This document shows positions 17,451 through 25,653 of a DNA stretch of 64,000 nucleotides, piece by piece. Every line of letters begins with the position of its first letter. Positions within the stretch are counted from its first letter, which is position 1. Source of the stretch: Mariniflexile sp. TRM1-10 (lineage in GTDB: Bacteria; Bacteroidota; Bacteroidia; Flavobacteriales; Flavobacteriaceae); NCBI RefSeq assembly GCF_003425985.1, contig NZ_CP022985.1, positions 1,525,501 through 1,589,500 on the forward strand, given 5' to 3'. The position numbers and the translations under genes were made by a program. The notes beneath the pieces were generated by a model. That model was not told the DNA's origin. It made no database searches and saw only the letters and a program-made list of their open reading frames with translations.

Positions 17451-17927
17451 TCACCCAAAGTCTTCTTTCAATCCTGCGATAAATTCACTAAAGCTCTTCG
17501 AAACAAGATACAGATTTGAATAATTCGTATCATTCGATTTTTTATAATCTACTTCATTTTCATGATCCCAAAAGTAAATATGCCCTTCATTGTCTTTATG
17601 GCATGAAATACAAATCAAGTTTCCACCTGGGTCGTGGGCAATTGGCAGTATATGAATAGGAAGACGTTTTTCACCTAATTTATATACTTGAATATAATTT
17701 CTCAAATTATCATATTCTCCATCATATATCGCCAAAAACCAATCAATACACGATTCTGTCCAATTCCCGTTTTCGTTAAATTTAAATACGTTAGGAGTAC
17801 ATTGACCACCATTGTATTTTAGCAAATGTTCCTTATACTCAGTAGGAAAGGTTAAATCAACATATTTTTCTATCTCCTCAATTTGAATAAGATTTAGCTT
17901 TGATTCTGTTTGATAAAAAGTGGCCAT
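17451..17927 (-). CDS. SMI1/KNR4 (SUKH) family immunity protein
   Basis: 158 aa with the SUKH pattern: an N-terminal helix (IQIEEIEKYVDLTFPTEYKEHLLKYNGG), a central strand region ILPIAHDPGGNLICISC, then HIYFWDHENEV and a C-terminal helix KSFSEFIAGL. SUKH proteins neutralise nuclease-type toxins delivered by polymorphic toxin systems. The start codon lies inside the 3' end of the WHH-type toxin tip upstream, so this is its cognate immunity gene. Confidence 0.88.
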   Translation of the reverse strand: MATFYQTESKLNLIQIEEIEKYVDLTFPTEYKEHLLKYNGGQCTPNVFKFNENGNWTESCIDWFLAIYDGEYDNLRNYIQVYKLGEKRLPIHILPIAHDPGGNLICISCHKDNEGHIYFWDHENEVDYKKSNDTNYSNLYLVSKSFSEFIAGLKEDFG

Positions 17928-18088
17928 AAACTATTATTACGATTACTATTTTTAATATTCCATAATGAAAAACCTCCAGTATGACCTGTTTGAGAATGTA
18001 CCCCTGTTTCAACAAGCTGCATCCTACCAGTAGTCTGATGATGGTGCCATGTGTGCCCTTTAGGTGTTGACCCATACCCTGCAGCGTT
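17892..18088 (-). pseudogene. Orphan toxin tip, WHH-type HNH nuclease C-terminus
   Basis: Read on the minus strand, one frame gives STPKGHTWHHHQTTGRMQLV followed by HSQTGHTGG and a tail to the TAA at 17892-17894. GHTWHHHQ...GRMQLV...GHTGG is the hallmark of the WHH/HNH toxin nucleases at Rhs and CDI C-termini. An in-frame TAA (about 18090) precedes it and there is no Rhs core, so it is a displaced tip and not expressible on its own. Its end overlaps the SUKH immunity gene by 36 bp. Confidence 0.78.
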
Positions 18089-18280
18089 TTAATAATCGTG
18101 GAAGATATTTCTTTTTTTTCTGTAAGTAGGGTTTAATCTTACTTACACTAAGGTTTTTTGTTTTTATCCTTATTTAAAGTAGGAGTTTGCCTTGTTTTTT
18201 AGTGGATGATGTCAATGGCCAAGAACAAAGCTAGGTCTTGTAAAAAGTATAGCTAAAAAATGAATAAAATTAAATTAAGC

Positions 18281-18316
18281 AAAAAAGGAAAGTGGCTTAT
18301 TTTACTTTCCTTTTAA
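18281..18316 (-). terminator. Intrinsic terminator after the DUF2019 gene
   Basis: AAAAGGAAAGT and ACTTTCCTTTT form a perfect 11-bp stem with a 10-base loop. Read on the minus strand it is followed by a T run, 26 bp after the stop at 18342. Confidence 0.8.
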
Positions 18317-18341
18317 TAGCAAATCTAAAGCAACGATTTAT

Positions 18342-18683
18342 TTAGAGTAAATTCAGTTTTCCTTCTTTCCAAAGTTGTAGTGTTGTTTTGGCTGATAATC
18401 CTGTAATACTTGTAAGTTCTGTTAATTTCTCTAAAGATTTTACAGCAAGTTCTGGATTATTCTTCAAAGAGAAGGTGGCAGCCCAGAGCTTTACACTTTC
18501 TTCCCTTTCATTTAACAAATCCACAAAAATATTTAAGGCTTTCTGGACTTTAGCTTCGTCATAAATATTTTGAAGCTTCTTATGTATCCTATTCGCCTTT
18601 TTATGGTCGCCTCCAGCTACTGCCTTTCCATATTCAATTGCTTGTTTTAAAAAATCATCTTTTATATTCTCTTTTTTCATCAT
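18342..18683 (-). CDS. DUF2019 family protein, probable immunity protein
   Basis: 113 aa, all-helical, HEAT-like: FLKQAIEYGKAVAGGDHKKANRIHKKL, then SVKLWAATFSLKNNPELAVKSLEKL and ending LSAKTTLQLWKEGKL, which is the DUF2019 pattern. Members of this family sit after polymorphic toxin tips. Its start overlaps the 3' end of the decayed HNH-like tip (toxin stop at 18655-18657), which supports the pairing. A clear terminator follows. Confidence 0.8.
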   Translation of the reverse strand: MMKKENIKDDFLKQAIEYGKAVAGGDHKKANRIHKKLQNIYDEAKVQKALNIFVDLLNEREESVKLWAATFSLKNNPELAVKSLEKLTELTSITGLSAKTTLQLWKEGKLNLL

Positions 18684-19050
18684 GTGTCCACTTAAAACTT
18701 CTTAATACATCTATTCCATATTGATATTGTTCATTATAAGGCAAAGTCTTAATATAATCCCTTACTCGCATACTTGTACCTGGCATTAAAGAGTTATAAT
18801 GTCCTGTCACCTGACCATGAAGAGAACCTTTAAATCCTTCTGGTATACTAATTATAGTATTAGTATTTGTATACTCTGTTGTCCAAATTTCACAGCATTA
18901 TCAGCATGTTGTTCAACGATATGATGCCAATGTTTATCTTTTCCTGCTGGTCCCATTGCATTTTTAAATGCAGAATAAGAATCGAAGCTTCGAGTACTTT
19001 AACTACATCTGCATATCTATAACCTTTGTGTTATACCCTTAGCAGAACTA
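18655..19050 (-). pseudogene. Orphan toxin tip, HWHH-type nuclease, frameshifted
   Basis: Minus-strand reading gives MGPAGKDKHWHHIVEQHADN, then a frame change near 18880, after which the second frame continues NTNTIISIPEGFKGSLHG, TGHYNSLMPGTSMRVRDYI and YGIDVLRSFKW to a TGA at 18655. The GPAG...WHHIVEQ...IPEGFKG...GHYNS layout is that of HNH-like toxin tips of YD-repeat proteins. Upstream (19005-19050) GYRYADVVKV is a remnant of the Rhs linker that reads VYRYADAAKIGLINL elsewhere. The tip is not functional as it stands. Confidence 0.72.
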
Positions 19051-19073
19051 GTTTCAATAATTATATCCTATTC

Positions 19074-19760
19074 TTATACTACGAGTTCAGAACTCTTAAG
19101 CTTTGTTATTTTCTTGTCCTGTTTGTTGATTTCTATCTGCTTTAAAAACTCTTCTCGGCTACTTACTTTTTTTTGTAATCCCTGTAGCCAAGTATCAAAT
19201 TTACCATACCACATTTCAAACATCTTCATATTCCAATTTTTGCTCGCCTGTTGAATTTGATTTAAAACATTTTGAACCTGCGATTGACTTCCCGTGTATA
19301 GAGCCGTATTAAATTTTAACTCAAATAGCTTTGCTTGTTCTGCTGAATTTGTTCTGACCAACATATCACCAAATAGGCTATCCACAAATTCAAACAATGA
19401 TTTCAAAGTAACATCGCCATTCAACGAAACAGATATTTGCTTTTTAAAGCAGTCTACGGCATCATTAAAAAAGGTAGTATGCTTTGCGTAAGGAATATTA
19501 AATTGTAGCCCTTTCTTGTTATAAAGTTGCTTCATTAAAATAGGTGCATCTAAACACTTTTTCACATCATTTTGCCATAAAGAATAAATTACAAAGTGTG
19601 GTCTGTATTCTTCCGAATGAGGCAACTTTATCAACTCTATTCCAACAACACAACAGCCAATCATTTTATATAATTTATTTTGTGCAAATGTCGAAAGTTG
19701 AGGAAAGGCGTTTAACCATTCCTCAGTAATTTTCTTTTTTACTTCTTTATCTATTGCCAT
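19074..19760 (-). CDS. Probable immunity protein of unknown family (228 aa)
   Basis: I do not recognise this family. It is soluble and mostly helical, with no signal peptide: TEEWLNAFPQLSTFAQNKLY at the start, YRPHFVIYSLWQND in a beta-rich middle and a Lys-rich tail. Its ATG lies 6 bp after the stop of the PD-(D/E)XK toxin tip (19767-19769), the spacing expected of an immunity gene. It is intact although its toxin is broken. An immunity role is inferred from position only. Confidence 0.6.
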   Translation of the reverse strand: MAIDKEVKKKITEEWLNAFPQLSTFAQNKLYKMIGCCVVGIELIKLPHSEEYRPHFVIYSLWQNDVKKCLDAPILMKQLYNKKGLQFNIPYAKHTTFFNDAVDCFKKQISVSLNGDVTLKSLFEFVDSLFGDMLVRTNSAEQAKLFELKFNTALYTGSQSQVQNVLNQIQQASKNWNMKMFEMWYGKFDTWLQGLQKKVSSREEFLKQIEINKQDKKITKLKSSELVV

Positions 19761-19766
19761 TGTTTG

Positions 19767-19965
19767 TTAAGGTCTAATTACTTGTATCGGTAATCCGAAG
19801 TTATTAAAATATTTATTGTATTGGGCTGGGCTCATCACCGCTTTACCGAACTTAAAATCATAGATAATCCCATTTGTATGGTCAATTACATCAAGGAAAC
19901 CACGATTACCTACACCTTTGTTGAAGTATAATCCTGTTTCTAAGCCTCTACTTCCGTAAATACTT
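19767..19965 (-). pseudogene. Orphan toxin tip, PD-(D/E)XK nuclease fold
   Basis: The minus-strand frame gives SRGLETGLYFNKGVGNRGFL, then DVIDHTNGIIYDFKFG and MSPAQYNKYF, ending LPIQVIRP. The D...YDFKFGK arrangement fits the restriction-endonuclease-like core of Rhs REase toxins. A frameshift near 19970 separates it from the linker upstream, so it is not attached to any Rhs core. It is followed by its probable immunity gene at 19760. Confidence 0.72.
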
Positions 19966-20115
19966 TGGTAACGATTTAGAGTTCATTTACGTATTGATGT
20001 TTGCAGTACCTGCAACACCTCCCCACTCCTCCAATGGCTCTTTCTGCTAAGGTGGCGGACTTCTGAACTAACTGCAGATTTATAAGTCCTATCTTAGCGG
20101 CATCTGCGTATCTAT
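19966..20115 (-). pseudogene. Relic of the Rhs pre-toxin linker (copy 1)
   Basis: It encodes VYRYADAAKIGLINLQL, then KSATLAERAIGGVG and, in a second frame, VAGTANINT. This is the segment that normally joins the Rhs core region to a tip. Degenerate copies lie at 17355-17450 and 19005-19050. Its repetition before each orphan tip shows where tips were exchanged. Confidence 0.65.
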
Positions 20116-20120
20116 AAACT

Positions 20121-20537
20121 TTATGGTATTTTATTAATATTTGTCTCGTCAGACAAATCCCAATACCACCACTTATCGGGATTATTTTTTTCTACTAAAA
20201 ACCTCCTTTTATACGCTATCTTAAATAGGCTCAAAAACAACACAAAAACCTTCTCTAACTCGTTAAAGGGTAAAGATATAAGCTTTTTAAGATTATGGTT
20301 TGAAACACCTTTTCTTAACAAAACACAAGGCGTAAAAGTAGGTTTCAGGCTACTATTCGCTATAGCAAATTCGATATCTCTTTCTTCCGGCTTTGATTGA
20401 AGAATAAGAAATACTATTTCATTTAAAAACATTTTCCGAGAACCCATATCAAAACTTCTAAATAAACTTAAAAGAGGCTCTATATCGACAAGTTCCTGTC
20501 CATATTTATTAATCAATATTTCGTGTTCTATTTTCAT
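20121..20537 (-). CDS. DUF5958 family protein, probable immunity protein for the NTase tip
   Basis: 138 aa, helical: EILINKYGQELVDIEPLL, FLNEIVFLILQSKPEERDIE, LKPTFTPCVLLRKG, FKIAYKRRF and the C-terminal NNPDKWWYWDLSD, which fits DUF5958. The start is 2 bp downstream of the stop of the Rhs gene, so it is expressed with the toxin. The immunity role is inferred from this position. Confidence 0.78.
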   Translation of the reverse strand: MKIEHEILINKYGQELVDIEPLLSLFRSFDMGSRKMFLNEIVFLILQSKPEERDIEFAIANSSLKPTFTPCVLLRKGVSNHNLKKLISLPFNELEKVFVLFLSLFKIAYKRRFLVEKNNPDKWWYWDLSDETNINKIP

Positions 20538-20539
20538 GA

Positions 20540-23500
20540 TTAAGGTCGAGGGTTTATAATTATATGTGGTTTTGTTGGGTCAAGAGAACCTTTAAAAATA
20601 TCTATATTACTAGGTGTATTATCCAAAACCGAACGAGAGCCAGGTAAAGAGTTTTTAATCGTACTCCAATTTTTACTATTAAGTTCTGGTATTACATAAT
20701 CCCAGTCAGAATATGCACCTGCTGTACCTTTTGCTCGACTACCAACAACTGTAATAGGTTTGTTAATTCGGGTAGCCGCATTTTCAATTCTAAGCAGATC
20801 TCCTTTGGATAAAACATTTGTACTCGTCTTAGAAGCATCTGCAACATCGTCAACTTTATTTGCTACTTTATTTATTTTTCTTAAATCCCCTCCATCTACG
20901 AAAGGAATTAAAGCACCTGCAACTTCATATTCTATATTATCTGTCCTTTTCTTAGCATAATTAGTAAAGGCTTCTTCCATATCACCGTATATAACTCCCT
21001 CTCCAACTGCTGCGAGTTCTTCTCCATATGGAATCATTTCAACCATATCTCTAGTGGCTTGAACCGTATTGTTCATACCTTCAGAAAGTATACCCAAAAT
21101 TCTCGATTTTTCTTGAAGTCTACTTTCAGCTTCGCGGTCTGTGCCTTGTGATGCAGCTAAAGATTCTGCATCTCCATATAATTCATGGAAAAAATTACCT
21201 GCATATTGCATGAAACTTGGTGCATCTGGTGACATTCCATCATAATCTTGAAAATATATAGGATTATTGAAAGCGAAATTATAAGGACTATGTCTTCTCA
21301 TATCTTCAGCTAATGGATCCAAATTCATCCACCTTCCTAATGCCGGGTCATAATTCCTTGCGGACACATCATACCAATTAAGACCTAATGATTTATCATA
21401 CTCTTTACCACCAAATTTATATTGTAAAGCAGGATTGGCAAATGCCGTTGGGCTATCATTATACCCCTTCTGCTTGAGCCCGAAGGGATAGTAGTTGTTC
21501 TCTCCTAGTATTTCAGTAGGGACCGTAATAATTTGATTTTCATCGCTATCTCGATAACTCAATCTTATGTTACCTAAATGGTCTTTGAATTGGTATACGT
21601 ATTTAAAGCCATTTTCAGTATCTACATATCCTTCTGGATGGTTAAAGAATTTCAAAGAACTGCCTTCGTACAAATAATTGCCTGCGTAGTAGGTATAAGA
21701 TGGATTTGGATTTCCATCTATCTCTACCTTCTTTTCAAGTTTTACTCCTGTGGCGTCGTAAATATAAGAAATTGTTCCATTTCCTCCACCACCGTTTATC
21801 GAAACACTTATTGGCAAGTTTAAATGGTTGTAGATAATACCATCGGATGTTACATCTCCTATACCCTTATTGAGGTCTTTAAGCATATTGCCATTGGTAT
21901 CGTAAGTATAATCGTTACCACTGTTTCCGTCCTTAAAACCAAAGCTTCTGAAGTTACTATAAGTTGGGGCCGAATCGTCAACCTTTAACAATTGGTTACT
22001 GTCGTTTTCATAGGTATAGGTTAGGTAATCAATCCGTGCATAGGTACTGGTACCTTCATTGTAACCATTTCGTATTAGCCTGTTTATGTTACCGTTTTTA
22101 TCATATTGTATAGATTCCGTAAAACGAGTGATATTGTCTACTGCTCCTGTCAACCTGTTTAGTGCATCATAACTATATTTATACCATCTTAAATTAGTAT
22201 CTTCATTGTTACTGCGCCACTCGGTTTCTGATATGTTCCCATTGTACAAAGACGTAGCACCATGATCTGGTGTATTATAGTTAAGCTTCAAGGTAAATAG
22301 GTCGTTACCTAATGTGGTTGGATCATTTATTTGCTTTAGCCAGCCATGTATGTTATAACTATAATTAACCGTTTGTAATCCAGCCGAGCTTTCTATATTG
22401 GTTGCTACATTGCCCCCTACTTTTTTGCTCTCTAGCTGCCCAAGCTCGTCATATTTATTAAGTACAATCAGTTCGTCTGCCGAATTGCCTATCTTTTGTT
22501 TCTGTGACATAAGTCGTCCCGCGTGGTCATAAGTAAAGGTATCTGTTGTCGCAATGGTATTTCCTGATCTGTAATGCGTGGTCATGGACTTTTCTGCTTT
22601 ACCTACAAAATCCAAATGGGTCTCTACGATATCCGTTGTTCCCAAATACCCGTTAACATTTTTCACATAGATAGCCCGACCCTTATCATCGTAGCCCATA
22701 ACCGTGGTAATCCAACTGGATGTCTCTAAAACCTTTACCTTACTTCCTGTGGCCAGTCCTTTGGTCTTTAGCTTATTGGTATTATCATGATTGACAACAG
22801 CTTCTCCATTATCCAAAACAGAAGGGATCGTGTAAACGCTAAAGTCATAATCATCATAATAGTTTATGGTCAATATTTCCATATCCGTATTTGGAAAATC
22901 ATCATTGGTATAATAGCTACCTAAGTAGCCTGTTCCCGTTGATACTTGCGACTCATAATTTTGCAGTTCACTTTTACTGTTAAATGTTCCTTGTAAAGAT
23001 TCTCTTGAACTATCTGAATTAAAAATACCAGTGTAAATGCCCCTTCCAAAAGCATCATATTTTGTAAACAACCATTTATCTTTAGATAAACTGGTATTAT
23101 TAGCTTTTCTCTGGTTGGAATCTTGGGTCAATACAGGTCTATCTAATTTATCATACACAATATATTCCCATCCTTTTCCGGGTATTTTCTTTTCTATAAG
23201 TCTGTCTCTGTCATCATATCTGTATTGGTATGCCAAATTATCCAATTGAGTTTGATCAATTGGTGGCGGTGCAAAACTGCTTTGATAATTGGATAAGTTA
23301 ATTACTAAGGTTTGATCTATATCTGAAAAAAGTGAATATGTTGAATTAATATATAATTTACCCCCTTGTATATATGCCTCTCCCAAATCCTCTATTGGAT
23401 AAGAATAGGATTCTTTTATTATTCCCAAGCTCATGTCTGGAAGTTGAGAACCTAAATCTAAATCCATAATAAGACCATCATTTAATTCCGTATTGTTATA

Positions 23501-25099
23501 ATCATAAGCATAAATAAAAATGACTAAATTACCGTCGTTATTAAAATTAAAATTAATAGAATTATGACCTGTATCTTCAAAAGCTAAACCAGTAACATTA
23601 TTATAAGATTTACTTATCCAATTTTGCTGTGTTATTTCTTTATATATTGTCATTTTTGGTGGCAGCACATAAGTTAAGTTACCATATTCATCATACACAT
23701 AATAGGTATCGTGCCATTTGTCCATATTGAAGGTGCGCTTCATTATGACGCGACCTTGTTTGTCTTTGTATTCCTCAGTGGTATGGTCATTAGGATAAGT
23801 TTGGTTCGGTTGCCAGTTCTCGTTTTTGGTCACTGTTTTGTGTAGCTTATTTGTTGGGTAAACACCTTCGTCTTCCAATTGAGGTGTTTCTTTGTTTCCT
23901 CCAATAAAAGAGATGCCATATTGCTTTACATAATCTGAAACTGAATTGGTTTGATATTCAAACTTAATGGTATGGTCAGTATCTAGTGTTTTATTCACTG
24001 CCCAATCGGCTCCCGGTACTCCCTGTTCCAAGATCCTGTTAAGTGGAGATGCTTCCATATGCTTTTCTGAGTACGGGTTTAAGGTGTTCTCGTATTTTGT
24101 GGTATTATAGAAACTAAAAGTAGGGCTGAATGCATCATTTCTGTACTGTCCTCCATTGGTCGTGGTTGCATAGGGCAAGTATTCTTTATCCTGTCTTCCA
24201 TAAGCATCATAACCGATGTGTGTAACAACATCTTCTCCATTGCCCCCTGCTCGTATCCCAACACTTTGCTTCGGTCTGCCAAAGCCGTCAAAATAGGTGA
24301 CCGATTCTATTTTTTGGCCATCATTTAATGAAGAAATATCTGCTGTCCCTATTTGTGGGGCAAGGGTGTAAATGTAGCTTTCATCACTTAATACTGTTGA
24401 GGGATCTATGGTATAGTCAACATATGCACTGCTACCGCTCCATAAATTGTATAGGCTATTATATGCCCTGAGGTAGACACGCGATCCCGATGTACGATCG
24501 ATATAGGGATCCGAATTGTCTTTGCTTTTTCCATTGGATGACTCCTGCCAGTACCATGTTACAACAGTACTGTTTATAGGTGTCCCCCTGGTTACCCTTG
24601 TATAACCTGTGTAATTGGCTACCGCAGGTGTCGCAGGTGTTGATGGCTCCGTGATTGTAACCCCTAGGGTGCCATCATGATCAAAATAGGGCCCCACAAA
24701 AATATCCGCATAGATTGAATGGGAATTAACAGAAGATGCCCATGAAACATTGATCAGCGGGGTTTCATCATCGTAGTAGCTAAAAAAATAACTGGAAGTG
24801 ATGCCCCCTGTTTGATATGTGGTAGCACCGGGTTCATCAATCTTACATTCATCGCAGGACCAGTCAATTTCAGTATCGTACAAAATATAGTAATCATTTT
24901 GAACCTGATAGGTTTCTTGATACTCACCGGTATTGTTATATGTATCTAAAATTACAAAGTTAGCCCCTGAACCATAGAGTTTATATTCTCCATCCGTATC
25001 ATATAATCCCTGGCCATGTATTAAAATATTGGTCGAGAGAAACAGAATGGCAACTAGAATCCAAGACCTCTGATATATGTTTAAGTTTTGTTTTTTCAT
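20540..25099 (-). CDS. Rhs/YD-repeat polymorphic toxin with nucleotidyltransferase-like C-terminal tip
   Basis: 1519 aa. Signal peptide (WILVAILFLSTNILIHGQ); a beta-rich N-terminal region; a DUF6443-type segment (YFDGFGRPKQSVGI, GYDAYGRQDKEYLPYA); many YD repeats (YDDRDRLIEK, YDALNRLTGAV, YDTNGNMLKDLN); an Rhs-associated core (YYPFGLKQKGYN, FGGKEYDKSLGLNWYDVSARNYDPALGRW, NLDPLAEDMRRHSPYNFAFN); then a variable tip from about residue 1400. The tip has GSRAKGTAGAYSDWD at about 1451-1466, exactly GS-x10-DxD, the catalytic motif of minimal nucleotidyltransferases. So it is predicted to transfer a nucleotide to a target in rival cells or in the host cytosol. Export by signal peptide is visible; the secretion machinery is not encoded here. 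The DUF5958 gene follows by 2 bp. Confidence 0.92.
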   Translation of the reverse strand: MKKQNLNIYQRSWILVAILFLSTNILIHGQGLYDTDGEYKLYGSGANFVILDTYNNTGEYQETYQVQNDYYILYDTEIDWSCDECKIDEPGATTYQTGGITSSYFFSYYDDETPLINVSWASSVNSHSIYADIFVGPYFDHDGTLGVTITEPSTPATPAVANYTGYTRVTRGTPINSTVVTWYWQESSNGKSKDNSDPYIDRTSGSRVYLRAYNSLYNLWSGSSAYVDYTIDPSTVLSDESYIYTLAPQIGTADISSLNDGQKIESVTYFDGFGRPKQSVGIRAGGNGEDVVTHIGYDAYGRQDKEYLPYATTTNGGQYRNDAFSPTFSFYNTTKYENTLNPYSEKHMEASPLNRILEQGVPGADWAVNKTLDTDHTIKFEYQTNSVSDYVKQYGISFIGGNKETPQLEDEGVYPTNKLHKTVTKNENWQPNQTYPNDHTTEEYKDKQGRVIMKRTFNMDKWHDTYYVYDEYGNLTYVLPPKMTIYKEITQQNWISKSYNNVTGLAFEDTGHNSINFNFNNDGNLVIFIYAYDYNNTELNDGLIMDLDLGSQLPDMSLGIIKESYSYPIEDLGEAYIQGGKLYINSTYSLFSDIDQTLVINLSNYQSSFAPPPIDQTQLDNLAYQYRYDDRDRLIEKKIPGKGWEYIVYDKLDRPVLTQDSNQRKANNTSLSKDKWLFTKYDAFGRGIYTGIFNSDSSRESLQGTFNSKSELQNYESQVSTGTGYLGSYYTNDDFPNTDMEILTINYYDDYDFSVYTIPSVLDNGEAVVNHDNTNKLKTKGLATGSKVKVLETSSWITTVMGYDDKGRAIYVKNVNGYLGTTDIVETHLDFVGKAEKSMTTHYRSGNTIATTDTFTYDHAGRLMSQKQKIGNSADELIVLNKYDELGQLESKKVGGNVATNIESSAGLQTVNYSYNIHGWLKQINDPTTLGNDLFTLKLNYNTPDHGATSLYNGNISETEWRSNNEDTNLRWYKYSYDALNRLTGAVDNITRFTESIQYDKNGNINRLIRNGYNEGTSTYARIDYLTYTYENDSNQLLKVDDSAPTYSNFRSFGFKDGNSGNDYTYDTNGNMLKDLNKGIGDVTSDGIIYNHLNLPISVSINGGGGNGTISYIYDATGVKLEKKVEIDGNPNPSYTYYAGNYLYEGSSLKFFNHPEGYVDTENGFKYVYQFKDHLGNIRLSYRDSDENQIITVPTEILGENNYYPFGLKQKGYNDSPTAFANPALQYKFGGKEYDKSLGLNWYDVSARNYDPALGRWMNLDPLAEDMRRHSPYNFAFNNPIYFQDYDGMSPDAPSFMQYAGNFFHELYGDAESLAASQGTDREAESRLQEKSRILGILSEGMNNTVQATRDMVEMIPYGEELAAVGEGVIYGDMEEAFTNYAKKRTDNIEYEVAGALIPFVDGGDLRKINKVANKVDDVADASKTSTNVLSKGDLLRIENAATRINKPITVVGSRAKGTAGAYSDWDYVIPELNSKNWSTIKNSLPGSRSVLDNTPSNIDIFKGSLDPTKPHIIINPRP

Positions 25100-25157
25100 G
25101 ATTGTGCGTTTATATGGGTTCTACCAAAGAGCCGAACCTTTTAGCTGGTTTATCTAC

Positions 25158-25613
25158 TCATTCTGTTTTACTGTAGTAATACTTGGTAAACAGGGGCTTG
25201 GTCTTTTCAAAGACCTTTTGGACACCTATAACCAAGCGATCGGATGTCAAAAGGATTATTTTATAGTTCTTTTCAATACCCCTTGAATCCACCAACGCTA
25301 TCTGCTGGTCGTTCCTCAATTCCCATTTGGCATCCGTCCCCCTGCCATCGGCCAATGACAGCACAAAACGGCCATCCCCAAAAAAGCTTATCCTGCGCCC
25401 CTTGTACACCGATTCGAATCGCTGTAAGCGCATCGGGCTGCGTTCCATGTCCTTAAGCTGTGACCTGCCGTTACTATCCATGGCCGCTAAGCTGGCCTCA
25501 TAGTCAAAAGCCCAAGTTCCTATTAAATCATTGGTGTTTTCCTGCGACCATATATTTTGGGACAGGCATAAAAAAAGCATAATGGCTCCAAGTATATTTC
25601 TGTGTGTTATCAT
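25158..25613 (-). CDS. Secreted lipocalin-like protein of the Rhs locus
   Basis: 151 aa with a signal peptide (ILGAIMLFLCLSQNIWSQ) and a single beta domain starting NDLIGTWAFDYEASLAAM and continuing RRISFFGDGRFVLSLADG and DAKWELRNDQQIALVDSRG. The LIGTW...F..DGRF...W pattern is that of lipocalin-like domains. It lies between the two YD-repeat genes on the same strand; its role there is unknown. It may be an accessory surface protein. Confidence 0.75.
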   Translation of the reverse strand: MITHRNILGAIMLFLCLSQNIWSQENTNDLIGTWAFDYEASLAAMDSNGRSQLKDMERSPMRLQRFESVYKGRRISFFGDGRFVLSLADGRGTDAKWELRNDQQIALVDSRGIEKNYKIILLTSDRLVIGVQKVFEKTKPLFTKYYYSKTE

Positions 25614-25653
25614 AATTGTCTATTTATTGGTATTGTTCCGCAGAATAGTAAGG

